A DNA stretch of 64,000 bases from Beroe forskalii (taxonomy: Eukaryota > Ctenophora > Nuda > Beroida > Beroidae). Where the stretch lies: NCBI GenBank assembly GCA_011033025.1, contig WFMF01000025.1:669018-733017 (forward strand). The letters run 5' to 3'. This document shows, in pieces, positions 21,145 to 33,748 of the stretch. How positions within the stretch are numbered: position 1 is the first letter of the stretch; every line of letters begins with the position of its first letter. Position numbers and translations under genes: made by a program. The notes under the pieces were generated by a model. The model did no database searches and was not told where the DNA came from. It saw nothing but the letters and a program-made list of their open reading frames with translations.

Positions 21145-24100
21145 ATGTCTAATGTGAAGCAGAATCAGAGCAAGATGGGCCGGTCCACCTTCAACAAGAG
21201 CCGAGCCGGAGGCGGGTGATAAGTCGCAATAATTACAATGTTTCTATATTTGTCTAATCCTGGTTCAATGGTTACATTACTCGCCGATGAATTCTCATCC
21301 TCATATTCAAAACGAAAAACACTTTCTTGGCCCGTTCTGATATCGAATTTTTTACATTTTTCTACAGTCCTTCACAACCCGATTCTGTCTCAGGAGGGTT
21401 TGGTCGCAGCACAGTCGGAGGTAAGAGTGTCATGTCATCTCGGACCAACGTCTCATCAAGACGAAGTGCTGGACAGGAGAAAACAGTCGCCAAACCAACT
21501 CAGATTGTACGTGCATTGATCGTAAATTTGTAAGATTTTATTTTGTTGCTTTTTTACATCAGCTGAATGAGAACATGCTTTTCCTTATGTTGAAGTACGA
21601 CAACAATAAAATAACATGTTATTGTCCCCATATCTAATGAGGAATGATGCCCATATAAGGAACGATGCCCAATGCCCAAATAAGGAATGATGCCCATATA
21701 AGGAATGATTACCCTGCAGGTGTACGATGACGATGGCAATGACGTCACCCCAGCCCCACTCTGTCAACTGGAGAACTCTCTGGCTAAAGGACCCAGCAAG
21801 GGTAGTGTGGCAGCGGAGCAAAGCTTGACGGACGGAACACAGGTTAACCTTAAAAAAATATTACAGCTACCTTAAGACTTTCTTTAAAATCGCATGGAAA
21901 AGGCTACTGTCGAAACAATCTACAGCCTTGTTCCCGCGTAATCTCCTCATTATATCGTGTCCAGCAAGCTTTACCGAAATTTCTTCACTAGATGTCTGCA
22001 CAGATTTAGAGTTCTAGAATCTAGGTAATTTCAGGCAGATATGGAACCCTTAAATTCACCAAACCTTCCTTTCGCAGGCATCAGTGTTTGGACAGAGTGT
22101 GTTTATAGGCCAGAGCGTGTTTGCAGCCCCCTTCTCCCGTACAGGGGTTGACATTGGGATGAGTGGAAGCAGCTGCATTCAGGGGGAGGAGGACATCGGA
22201 GGAGATACTACTGCTTACGGAGGTGAGAGGAGGAATAGGGTTGCAAGAGGGGGTGGAACTATAATAAGGGGTGGGGAAACGTGAGTCGATGTGAGGAAGG
22301 GGAGTGGGACCGGAAATGGACAAAAAAGGGGAGACAAATAAAACGTGAGCAAGAAAACATGAAAAAGCCCTCAGCATCATTGCCTGGTTCGCAAATTTGG
22401 TTCGTGTTGGGCTGAAATTATTCTGAAGCGTTGTACGTGTGCCAAATACAAGAGGAAGTGGTCCTTCGGTTGACGCCAGGCTGCCGCAAGGCAAGGTCAA
22501 CTTATTAATTTCGAAATTGCGCGCATCTGAACTCACGTGCAGAAATGCTGCAAACCATCAGAAAAGTTTCGCGCGTTACGTCAAACAACGCTGTAAAATT
22601 CAAATTTTGGTACAAAATGGTAAATTTTGGCAATTTATGTAACCTTTTACTGAAAATCGGACAAGTACTTCGAACTAGTAGTTTGAGCCACTCAATTTCC
22701 ATTCTAAGTCTGCTTAAACACAATGAATATCCACCAGACACCAAATGATTAGTAGCCAAGGATATTGGTTTCTCTAAGCGGTTATATGTAATTAGACGTC
22801 GTTTAACTGTTTTATATCTCGACCAATAGAACACGGTCATTTAAGCCTATGACGAAAGATGTATCAGCATTTTCTAAACCTATTTAACGTTTTCATTTAA
22901 CTTTGGCTCACGCTAAAAACACAGTTCTACATTTGTTTCTGAGAATGAGTATTTTTATCGCCGAAGACGATCAAGAACCAGGTTTTTAACAACTTTTGTA
23001 TTAGTTTCTTCTAGATCTGACAGGTTTAATCTGTTATCAGTATTTTATAGGTTTGGAATTCCCTGGCATAACGCAAGATTTGTTTTTATTTACGTCAGCG
23101 AGGTTGATACTGCCGATAAGATTCTGTTCGAAATCTGATTAAAGACGTTTTTCACAGCGTCGAACAACATCTTCCTTAGTTGAATATTTAGGCGTTAAAA
23201 ATGTTAGTAAACATTTTGACTTCAGAAACTCACGCGTCCCCCCCCCCCAGGCATCACACACGTGCAGCGCGAGCACACGCACGTGCCTGAAACGCTGACG
23301 GAGGAGCAGTTGGAGCAGCAGGTGAAGATAGTCCTGTCAGAGACACCCACCATATTCCTCCTGGATTTGAGAGGCACGGCAGTGGCTTCAGATAGTCCGG
23401 AGTATCCAGAGGTGAAGTCTAAGAATGAAGCGTACGAGGAACTGCTCAAGAATAGGGCAGGTAATTTGGTGCTGCATTGAATTATCCCACTTCCTTGGTT
23501 AATTGACCTATTTGTGGACAAATTATGTGTTCTTATCGATTTGCAAAATGAGACTTTCCTTAGTTAATAACTCAATACCTCAAATAGCAAATGCGAAATG
23601 CCCATTTCAACTCGCTTCCTTTCCCAGGTAACGACAGTTACGTACCGCGAGGTATGCAGACGCTCGACAACCCCACAAAACAGAAACTGGTTCAGACCCA
23701 GCCACTGGGAGACAAGGACACAGGCATCATGGCCACCAGTTGGGATATGTACGACACGTACAAAGCACTGGAGGACGCCAGCAAGGCCAACGGGGACGCC
23801 GGTTAGTTGACGTGTTTTAAACCGAAGTTCCTATATTTCTTGTTCAAAATACATTAATCAATGCTAGTGCTACTCATCTCAAACATCCCCATCCAAAAAC
23901 AACACTGGTTAGCTGAGAGCAATACAGAAGACAACAGTAAAATTGCATTTTTTCTTATCTAAAATCGGCCACTCACACTCCATTTTTCAAGTCTAGTAAA
24001 GTTTTCATTCCCTTATTTTCCGAACATCTTATTCTGTACACACCAAGCCTCTTATTCCATATCACCATGTCTGAGCTGACGATCTAGTCTATTTAGACGG

Positions 24101-27100
24101 TGAGGACGATGACATCCTGGGTGAGGTGATAAAGCCCAAGAAGGGCCCTACTCAAGTGGAGAAGACATCAGGAGGGGGGAGGAGCTGCAGTGGATACGAG
24201 CAGCACTGGCAATGAGAGCAGTAGGTTGAGTGTCTCTGTCATGACGGAGAGTAGCTACGCGGTGGAGGATAAGGGGACCGGCGAACAAGGGGTCAGTGAT
24301 TTTGCAGTTTTATTTCTTTTGTTTTTGTTTTTTTGTCAAATTTTTGTGTTCTTTTTTTCAATTTTTTCCTGTCAAAGTCCTATATATCTTACGCTTTTTA
24401 TCAACAGGCGCTTTCAAGTTTCACGGCCCTCCATTATATACTTTATTTCGATTTTTTATTTCGATCTCTAATTAAAATATCCGAGAAACTTCGACTTTTC
24501 TCTCTAAAATGTTGCATTGTTTCAGAACACCAAAAAGAGTGAGGAGGTGTCAGCCGAGGAAGAGAAGCGGTCAGCGGACGCTATCCTCAACTCTGGCTCA
24601 ATGAAAGCTAACCTTTGTATCATGGAACGAGTGGTTACTAGGAATATCTACCAGGCAAAACAAGCCCTTTATAGAGGCTTGAAGATACTGCCAGACCCAG
24701 ACAGCCCATCAAGCAAGGTTGGAATCCGGAGAAATGCGTATTTTCATGACTTAACTAATTAACTCGCCATTTTCAATCTAGAAATTTACCAATTAACAGC
24801 TTATCATTTTGTTTTTCTACATTTAACGTGTTTTCATCACCATTATGATTCACAACCTTCCCCTCCTTAGGAAGAAGCAGACCTATCCGTGCTGGGTCCT
24901 AACGTGGAGCGGTTGTGGACGTACGGCGGCGTACTGACGAAGTCGCACAACATCAGTTGCATGACGTGGAACAAGAAGAACCAGGATATTCTGGCGGTGG
25001 GGTACGGGGAGTACGGGTTTACCAACCAGAAATCCGGTAGGTTAGACCCCCTACTGACCCCCTGGTGAACCCATTCTGACCCCCTGAGGGTCAGTAGGGT
25101 TTCAGCAGGGGGTCATTGGTATACTTTCATACGACCCCAAATTTTGTTGATTTTGTGCGCGATCAGACGCGTACATAATTATAATTACCTTACTTAAGTA
25201 TTTTGGGAACCATGATTTATCACATACAGCTCGTGATGAATAAGTTGAAAATATCAAAAGTGTGATTCACAACACAAACTTTCTTAGAGGGTGAGTTGCA
25301 GAAGATAACGATTATAGATATTGATGACCCGGTGGTCATCCTAAGTACAGAGTGATAAGTTTAATAGTTAATGAGAAATGAAAGACATGACAGAAATGAT
25401 GGAAATGATGGAAATGATAGAAATGATATAGGAATGATATAGGAATGATAGAAATGGTAGAAATTATAGAAATTATAGAAATGATGGAAATGATAGAAAT
25501 GATGGAAATTATAGAAATGATAGAAATGATGGAAATGATGGAAATGATAGATGAAGCAAGTTCCAAATGCGTGATCCAAAACTCAGACTCACATTCTTAC
25601 AGCCTACATTTTACAAGCATGGCGTGATTTACAGGGTTCATTTTAGAGGCATGGCGTAATTTCCTGTTTTTTACAAGCATTGCATGCTTTACAGCGTACA
25701 TTCTCCAGGCATGGCGTGATTGACAGCCTATATACCCCAGGCATGGCGTGTTGCTGGTCGATCAAGAACCCCGAGTACCCTGAACGAGTCTACATTACCA
25801 CGAGTGGTATCACTGCTCTGGACTTCTCAACTCAGAACCCCAATTTACTGGCAGTTGGAATGTACAATGGTACTATTGCAGTGTACAACGTGCGGTTCAA
25901 TTCACAGCTAGCGGTGAGTAAAAACAAGTTTTTTGTTGCAAAATTTCAGCCGAAAAATATATTTTCTTTACTTGAATTCTCCTAACTTATCTCAATTTCA
26001 CAGGACTTATTTCGATGTTATCTACCACCCCTCTTTTACTCATTATTCCATATTAAACCAAATGAAACTCCAGCATGAGGTACATTAGAAGCCTTACCAC
26101 TTCTTGGGATGTTTAGATATACATGGTTCACATTTTGTACCTGAATTATAAGACATGAAAATATATAATAATACTACTCTACAGAAAATATCAACAACGC
26201 AACAAATATTAGATATTAAAAGAAAATTAATAAATTAATAAAAGAAAACGTCTTATATCGCATTAAATTACAAAATTCATATTAAAAGAATATCTACAAA
26301 CTATTTACACGGCTATGTACAAAATATTTACAAATTATTTTACGAAATCCAATACTAAAAAGAAAATATTTAAATTTTGCTCCTTTATAAATAAAATAAG
26401 CCTATTACTGATAACAAAATTTGTCAAATAAACATTTGTATCTTAATTGTCGACCAGAATTTAAATACGCACGGATGATTTCTATTAATAAACTTCTTAA
26501 TAAAACTTAATAATACACATTTTTCAAAATTCTGCTTACTTAATTTGTTAACCAATAATTTAACATCAGATACAAAGCCTTCAAGAGACGAATTTGCGTG
26601 ACATAATCTGAATAACTGAGAATAAAAAATACCATACATTTGCCTCTTTGGCACATTCGATTTTAAATTAGGCATAGATATTACATTAAAACTAAAATCT
26701 GCCCTTTTATCATATAACTTCGTACAAAACTTTTTATTTTCAATAGTTACATTCAGATCTAAAAATGTCGTATTTAAACTACTTTCGTTAGTTTTTTCTA
26801 AAACCAAAGCATCAGGATAAATACTTTTTGCTACATTTACAAAGTCTTTGACGCCATTTGGAACACATAAGTCATCTATGTATCTACTACAATATTTAAA
26901 ATACACTTTACTATTATGGTTTACTGAATCTAAATCTTTAATATACTGATATTCATACCAAAACAAATACAAATTAGCTAAGAACGGAGCACAATCGCAC
27001 CCCATCGGTACACCTATATTCTGTTTATATACTTTACCTTTAAATTTAATATATATATTGTCGATTAAATACTTCAATAAGGTCTTAACTTCGTCTTTAC

Positions 27101-30100
27101 TATAACTATACTTCATTCTAGAATGCTTGGATTTCGACCAAGAGACATTATTCAAACTATCACTAACATTAACAAAGTCACGTTCTTTCAATTCAAAAGT
27201 AGTATCTATTAAACTAAATATCTTTTCTAATAGATCATTATGCGGGATATTTGTATAAAGAGTCTTAAAATCAAAACAATCAATACGATTCCTGAATTAC
27301 AATTACTTAGCATTTCAAGATCTTTACGTAATTTAAAGTTGTTATCAGCTATCCAATAACCGCTAGTGTTTCTGAATTTGAACTCATAGTTGACTTTACG
27401 TTTACAATTAATCTGAATATCTTTTAATATTGGTGATAATATTTTAGCTAATAATTTAAGTGAGGAACGGCATGATGCCGCAATATATCTACTACCAACT
27501 GGAGATTTATGAAATTTTGGCATCATATAAAAACTAGGGAGTTTCTTACTACTTTCGTCTACTTCAATACCATATTTCTTACAAAATTCTACATGTTCAT
27601 TGATTAAATCACTCTCACTATCATCACACTGTTCGTAAGTGTCAGTGCTCTGCAATTCATTTAAAATATTTTCAACGTAATATTTCTTACAAATAATACT
27701 TACATTATTACCTGCTTTATCTACTGGAGCTAAAACAAATTTACTCTGAAAATCTTCCCAAAATAATTTATTTTTAAGAATTAATGATTGCCTACGTCCT
27801 TTAAAATTTATACTTTCGGAAGAAATAAATTTATCAATGTCTTCAATTACATTATTTTTCCAAGTTTCAAAATATGATTTTGCTACGCTATGTTTAATAC
27901 AAATTTTACTAATATAACTCTCAATATCTCTCTTAATGCTTTTAACTATGTTATCACTACTACAATATAACGTTTCTATGAATTTAGTTCCTTTACATAA
28001 TAAATTGCGCAATTTTCTATTTTCAATGATTTTTAAATTACCTGTTAAACATGACCTACATTATGATCTATAAAACTAGAATAATCTTTACAGCAACAAT
28101 CAATATCATTCAAATCTGTAGTATCTGTAAATACACTAAAATAATTCAAAACGCTATTTCTGATAGGCTTCTTATATCTATAGCATACTACATGTCTAAA
28201 TTCGTCCTTTTGGTATTTTCTACTTAATTTATCGGCTGGAAAATGCGAAAAATTAGAATTAAATATCTTATTTAGCCTAATACTATCAATATTTTTATGT
28301 TTTAATAAAATCGGTATAAATTCACTATCAAAATCGTCATCTTTTCTGATATGCTTATCTAGAAAATCTTTGAAATCTAGAGATCTATATCGATAATGAT
28401 TACATAAATCAATAACAATATCTAGAAGTCTATGATTAGCACCCAATTCAGCCCGTTTAGCAATACAATAACTACCTAAAAGATTGCACTTCTCTATGTT
28501 TAACGAAGCTATTTTTGACCGAATATACGATAAATTACCGAAATCATATTGCCATTTAATATCCATGTAAGTTAACTTCGCATCAAAAATTCTATCATTT
28601 CTTTCTACTTTACTGCCACGTTTTCTACTACTATTTGTATTTGTTAATTTAGGGAATAGTTTATAAATACAGCCATTATCATTAAACGTAGCCTGGGCTC
28701 AGCAACAGCAGCCCCCTGCTGAGGGACAGGCTCAGGACCAGGCATAACCCCACTCTCACAGATCCTGGACAGTAACGAGACGCCGAGCAACCACCTGGGT
28801 CCAGTGTGGGAAGTGAAGTGGATTGAGAGGGAGTACCACGCGGGGGAGGAGAGGTCCGAGAACATCATCACCACTTCTACTGACGGTGAGATGACGGGGG
28901 AATAGAAAAGAGTTATGATAGGGTTACATATATATGAAAACATCCATGTTTTTTAGAACTGCACACTATACAGAGTAGTATATACTGGCTTAGTTATATA
29001 AAATTTTACCTAACCGATCTTAAAATATCTATCTTATTAAAGTACTTTGTTGTCCCACAGGCAAAGTCACGCAGTGGATGATCAGGAAAGGCTTTGAGAG
29101 CGTTGATCTGATGAAGCTGAAGAGGATTGGCAAGAAGCCAAGTCCTGAGCAGCAGCAGGCGCAGCAAGCCCAGCAGGCTCAGCAACAGCAGCCTCCTGCT
29201 GAGGGACAGGCTCAGGACCAGGGCAAATCCAATGTCAAGATGAGGGGAGAGGCTTTCATCTCACGATTCGCAGGTTTAATTTTGTCTAATACTTTTTATG
29301 GAAGGGGGTTGGGAAAAATGGGGTAACTACAGTATTCTATGAAATAATGAAATTAATGTTAGGATAAGATTACATCTGAAAAGATAGTTTCCTTATAAAT
29401 TCTTCCAGCCGTCTCCTGAAATTGATTGATTTAAACCATTTGTCCCTCAGGCGGCCTTGGTTTCGACTTCTACCCGCAAAACAACAACCTGTACCTGGTG
29501 TGCACTGAGGAAGGCTTCGTCCACAAGTGCAGCTGCTCCTACAACGAGCAGTACCTCCAGACTTACAACGGACACACGGGTTAGTTCCAACACATACGCG
29601 CGAAAGTTTGGGTAGTTTAACAAGTTACAATTTTGAGTTGTCATGATGACATCATATTAACTTAACTGTCCATTACACTGGAGTTCCGTATATGGATGAA
29701 CTCTAATCTTATAAATTCTACAGTAACATTTAAAAAATAAAAGAATCCCCGTCACCCCAGCTACTCACCACATTTCACTCAGGTCCTGTGTACAAGGTGA
29801 AGTGGTCTCCGTTTGTCTCTGACTGCTTCCTCACTTGCGGCTCCGACTGGACCATCAGACTGTGGCACGCAGACCTGACAAAACCAGTGCTGACATTCGT
29901 GTCGTCTACAAAGAGTGTTAACGATGTGTGTTGGAGCAACGTGTGTGCAACAGTGTTTGGGGCTGTCAGTGATAACAGGTAATTCTATAGAGAGAAAGAA
30001 TAGGATATGATAATTGGGGGGGGGGGTGAATTCGAGTTCACCAGTCACCAGTAAAGTATTTCATTATCACTTAGTCCAACTACTATTGTAGGCAACAATA

Positions 30101-30809
30101 ATTATGCAGTTAAACAATTTTCGAGATCACAAAACTGTTGAAGCAAAATTATTATTGCTCCCATCACTGAAAATGAGTTGATTACAGAAATTTCACCGTA
30201 ACACTTAATTCTCCTGTTCACCTGAGAGCTTCGTCAATCAAACAAATTATTTCTTCTCTCAGGATTGAGATTTGGGACCTGAGAACTACAAACTTGGATC
30301 CAGTGATCATCTCCAGTGTCTCTGATCCTGAGACCAGACTTACCACTTTCCTTTTCACTGATGTAAGTAATTAGTTAAACCTGAATTAGCAGAGTTTAAA
30401 CAAACCATCATGATTCATAGCTTCCACAGCCATGCTCCGAATCTGGATAAATCTGAACAAATGTATTGCAGAGCATCTGCAAAACTTCAGACTTATTTTT
30501 GAACCTACTAAATGTAAATTACCTAAATGTATGAATATGGCTTCATTGATTGATTGAATACTCAATCAAGCAAAAAATTCGTGTTTCCATAATCATTATT
30601 TAATGATCAATCTATTCAAAATACATTTTTCACTGATGACTCCAGCACTCTCCTGGTGGGAGATAGCAGTGGGTTAGTCACAGTTTACCAGCTGAGGAAC
30701 ATTGCTCCACCAAAGGATACCCACATACAATCCCTCCAAGACATTGTCTACCCATTACCAACACAGCAAAGTCTTGCTATGAGTGCATCCACAACCAATG
30801 TGGCAGAGT
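21145..30809 (+). CDS. DNAI4: Axonemal dynein intermediate chain 4 (WDR78)
   Basis: DNAI4 is a WD40 intermediate chain needed for axonemal dynein assembly in motile cilia. Exons: 21145-21215, 21368-21506, 21720-21842, 22078-22222, 23251-23460, 23628-23801, 24097-24291, 24526-24717, 24871-25035, 25741-25913, 28762-28885, 29061-29273, 29451-29579, 29783-29978, 30263-30362 and ~30638-30809. Conserved blocks include NRAGNDSYVPRGMQT, DTGIMATSWDMYDTY, ILAVGYGEYGF, ACCWSIKNPEYPERVY, CTEEGFVHKCSCSYNEQYL, GPVYKVKWSPF, IEIWDLRTTNLDPVI and LLVGDSSGLVTVYQLRN. An extra Q/A-rich loop (29140-29225) lies between WD repeats. Exon 7 carries a +1 frame break at a G6 run (24174-24179); five Gs would restore the frame. 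The last junction is non-canonical. The stop at 30807-30809 is close to the C-terminus of the human protein. Confidence 0.92.
21638..21719 (+). repeat. ~20-bp repeats running into a 3' splice site
   Basis: Three to four degenerate copies of ATAAGGAATGATGCCCAT fill the end of a DNAI4 intron and stop at the acceptor ACCCTGCAG|GTG. Confidence 0.6.
25388..25552 (+). repeat. GAAATGATR microsatellite
   Basis: About eighteen imperfect copies of a 9-bp GAAATGATA/GAAATGATG unit lie in a DNAI4 intron. Confidence 0.85.
25599..25740 (+). repeat. ~32-bp repeats duplicating a 3' splice site and exon start
   Basis: Four to five copies of a unit ending CCAGGCATGGCGTGATT lie just upstream of the real acceptor CCCCAG|GCATGGCGTG of the exon at 25741. 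Several units therefore carry a decoy AG followed by the first codons of the exon. Confidence 0.75.
26424..28695 (-). mobile_element. Penelope-like element A, 5'-truncated and frameshifted
   Basis: Three minus-strand frames together give a PLE reverse transcriptase: the linker region (IDLCNHYRYRSLDFKDFL), the HV-TG-NLKII-type motif, VDKAGNNVSI, MPKFHKSPVGSRYIAA, FDFKTLYTNIP (first catalytic Asp), GVPMGCDCAPFLANL, YIDDL (catalytic Asp pair) and FLDLNV. Single-base breaks occur near 28600, 28046 and 27290. The 5' end stops within the linker, so no GIY-YIG domain is left. It lies antisense in a DNAI4 intron and is clearly diverged from the copies at 60-64 kb, so it belongs to a separate lineage. 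The region 26000-26424 probably holds its 3' UTR. Confidence 0.85.
28696..28742 (+). repeat. 47-bp displaced copy of a DNAI4 coding segment
   Basis: This stretch matches 29176-29222, inside the Q-rich DNAI4 exon, with a single mismatch (28714 C against T). It abuts the 5' truncation point of PLE copy A and lies 480 bp upstream of its source, within the intron. Confidence 0.85.
30352..30638 (+). repeat. Intron-like segment bounded by a 12-bp direct repeat
   Basis: TTTTCACTGATG occurs at 30352-30363 and 30627-30638 (offset 275 bp). Protein continuity (FLFTD-DSSTLLVGDSSG) requires joining at one copy. The donor would be a perfect gtaagt, but it pairs with an AT end; the nearest AG (30644-30645) gives the wrong frame. 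Confidence 0.65.
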
Positions 30810-30812
30810 GAG

Positions 30813-33748
30813 TTTGACTCCATCATTCCATCATTTTATTAAATGAAAGAAATTTAAAGTTTATCTTGGAATGAAAGAAGCAAAATTTGTAGGTTACTAA
30901 AATCTCCTAAATATCATATAATTTCATAAATCATTATTGAAATGTTTGCCTTGATTTCATACTAAAGGGTGTTAACTTCAGGAACCCTGAACGCTGATGT
31001 GTTTGGTGTGGATGTAGGAGAGCAACCTTGCCAATAAGTAGCAGTGACAGCTGGAGCAACAAACCTTTGACGTTCCTGAGAAAGGTGCTGAAAAAGTTAT
31101 CCTGTGTTAATATCTTAAACACATCCACCAGATCAGGGGATTGGTACATCTTTGGATGGTACTCTGTTCTGGATCACTGTGGAATCATGTTTTGGTGAGG
31201 CAACACAGCACAATAGCAACTGCTTTTGATTCAGTGTGGGTGCTATTGAGGAGTTCAATATGCATTTGATTATTTGTGGGTCTTAATTTTGATGAATCGT
31301 TGATGATAGGAAACCAGTAATCATATTTGATATCAGATTTATCAGACAAATAAGTTGTTTGTAGTGACTGTGTTGCCTCAAATAAAGAAAGTTTTCCCTG
31401 CATACACACGTGTTTACACACTTTCAGTAAGATCAGATGAAGGACATAGATGCTAATTGTTCCAATTTGTAAATTATATAATATTTATATCATATTTGTA
31501 AACCAATGAAATGAGCCAGATTTTTTGTAAATAAAACCTACTGCAATTTTACTTTTCCTGATCAACAACATGCTTTTATTTTATTTACAAGGTGTAAATA
31601 ACTAAATATATTGAAATTAAGAACAATGACTGATCAATAAAACAATTGAAGCTCTTTTATAATCCAAGAAACACAGCAATGATATTAATTTGTCTACATG
31701 TTTCGGTCCATCTCCGTCTTCAGGACAATTAACATCTCATATATCATTAATAAGCCTTCTGGCTTCCTACCTATAATAAAAGAAAGGTTAAAATATCTAT
31801 CCAAGTTTATAAGATAAAAACCTTAAAACATGAAGTCAATTCAAACCAAGATTCCTATTATTAAATTGTGCAAGCTATTAAGAACAAGGATAATAATTAC
31901 ATGATTATGAATTTGGCTGATTTCGATATCAGCACTGTGTGCAGCGTGATTAGACCGACTTTTGACAATTCTTGTCGATAAGCAGCTAATTCAGAATTCA
32001 AGACGCGCGCGGCGCATAATCAACAACTTTTACATGGGTCTATTCTCATGCGGGCATATTATATTAGTTATTTTTGAATTGATCAGAATAATTCATCAAA
32101 TAAAACTGGCTTAAGTGGCAACGCCGCGCCGCGCTGTGCGCGCGTTGAGCTAGGGATAAATAATTTACCAAACTTGTGGATGACTGGATGAGCGCCGCGG
32201 CGCGCGCTCACAGCTCATATAATATAACGCCGTGCAATCAGCGATTCGAATATATTCCTTGTATTAGATTATTATTTAAACACTAATTATTTGGGAAATA
32301 TTAATTTATCAAGTGAAATTGTGAAAACTGAAAAAGTGTCCACCTTTGGTCGAAACCTTTTAAAATGATTGTTTAATATTGAAATTGCTGATTTTGCGTT
32401 TTTGCACTGGTTCAGAACAATGCAATTCTGAATTCAGTTTTTTAAAATTCAAATTTTACCTAAATAACGATTAAAACTTTGATTTGAATTGCACACCTAT
32501 AATTATAAATCAGCTTGATTGCTCTGCACTATAATTTACTGAAAAGTTTGTTTACTTGGAAATATGACAAGTCAAATTTTTCATTGTAGCAATAAGGCTA
32601 TGTTGTACGTTGTTTATGTTTGTGAGATGTAAGTTTTCGAATTATTTTATCAAAATGTCAAAAAAGCATAACGATTGGATAATCTTTTTTGTTATTCATA
32701 TGTCTCTTCATAGGTCAAAAGCAACAGATCAAAAAGTCGATTGTACAGTTGAAAGGACTGGTAAAATTTTCTTGTAGCTCCAGTTTAGATGGTTTTAACT
32801 ACAAGTGTTATCTTTTCCATCTCTCTTGAAGATTGAGACTGTAAATGCAATTAGGTAAACAAAGAAGTTATGAGCACTAATCACTTGGTCCCCTGATACG
32901 GAATTGGTCAACAAAATCGTGACTTATAGGGAATTCATTGGACCAGTTTCAAATAGCCTTATATATTACTTCATGTAAATGATATAAAATAGATTTTCTC
33001 TATACGCTTGGTGTTCCTCAATGTGCATACTTTACTGCTATATCATGAAGTATGTGCTTTGCAAAGGAGTCTGGTATCATTCTCCTTTGTGTAGCAGACC
33101 AAGCTCAAGAGCCATCTATACCATGGCAGACATCAACATGTCAAGCCATGCTTCATTAAATAGGCCTCCACTGGTCTGATGAATTATAACGGTACATATC
33201 GTCACAATACAGATGATACAATAGACCTCCAGATGTATTATTTTTAGTGATTACCATACTCTTCTATTGTAGTGTTGTATAACTATAAGCTTTTAAGATC
33301 TGTAGTATAAATAATAGGTTATTAAACTGTCTGTATCTATCTGACGAATTCAAAACTTAGATGTCATTGCCTGATAAAAAAAGATAATTTCCATCCCTTA
33401 AATATCATTATGGATAGTAAAACTGGGTAACGTTATAACTTCATCGTTCTTTTGTGTGTGTTTTTGATTGTAATTTGTGGAGATCAATAAAAAACTTTGT
33501 TTACTTAAAACTTTGTTTACTTACTCATATTAGTAATACAAATGAAGCCATCTAAATACTTTAAAGGTAGCTCTATCCTTTATCTTTGATCGTATCCAAG
33601 TTGGCAAACCTTCATCAGAGTCAAGACATCCAAACATATTAGAAAGTTATTGGATACCTGCTGCTATGTGAATGTAAGATTGCATTTAGTGTGTACTCTG
33701 CATATTACTATATGGGTATTCATTGTTCTTATTTGCTCCATTGAGGTC
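30813..33748. other. DNAI4 3' UTR and intergenic sequence
   Basis: AATAAA signals occur at 31381 and near 31530. 31980-32220 holds GC-rich palindromes such as GAGCGCCGCGGCGCGCGCTC in AT-rich surroundings, resembling the hairpin insertions elsewhere. A hammerhead-like motif lies near 31.7 kb. I see no further gene before COG4. Confidence 0.5.
31685..31735 (-). ncRNA. Degenerate hammerhead ribozyme-like motif
   Basis: Read on the minus strand, the order is TTAATTGTC, CTGAAGA (fits CUGANGA), a short stem II (CGG...CC), GAAAC, a minimal stem III (AC-AT-GT), the cleavage-type triplet GTA, then GACAAATTAA, which pairs with the first segment as stem I. Such minimal hammerheads are known in Penelope-like elements and retrozymes. 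The base pair closing stem II looks mismatched, so activity is doubtful. Confidence 0.4.

Noticed and set aside
25336-25579. Ile/Ser- or His/Phe-rich minus-strand frames
   Set aside because: They are translations of the GAAATGATR microsatellite inside a DNAI4 intron.
29140-29225. Q/A-rich DNAI4 segment as an unspliced intron
   Set aside because: It is open in frame, lacks internal splice signals and lies in a loop between WD repeats where length varies.
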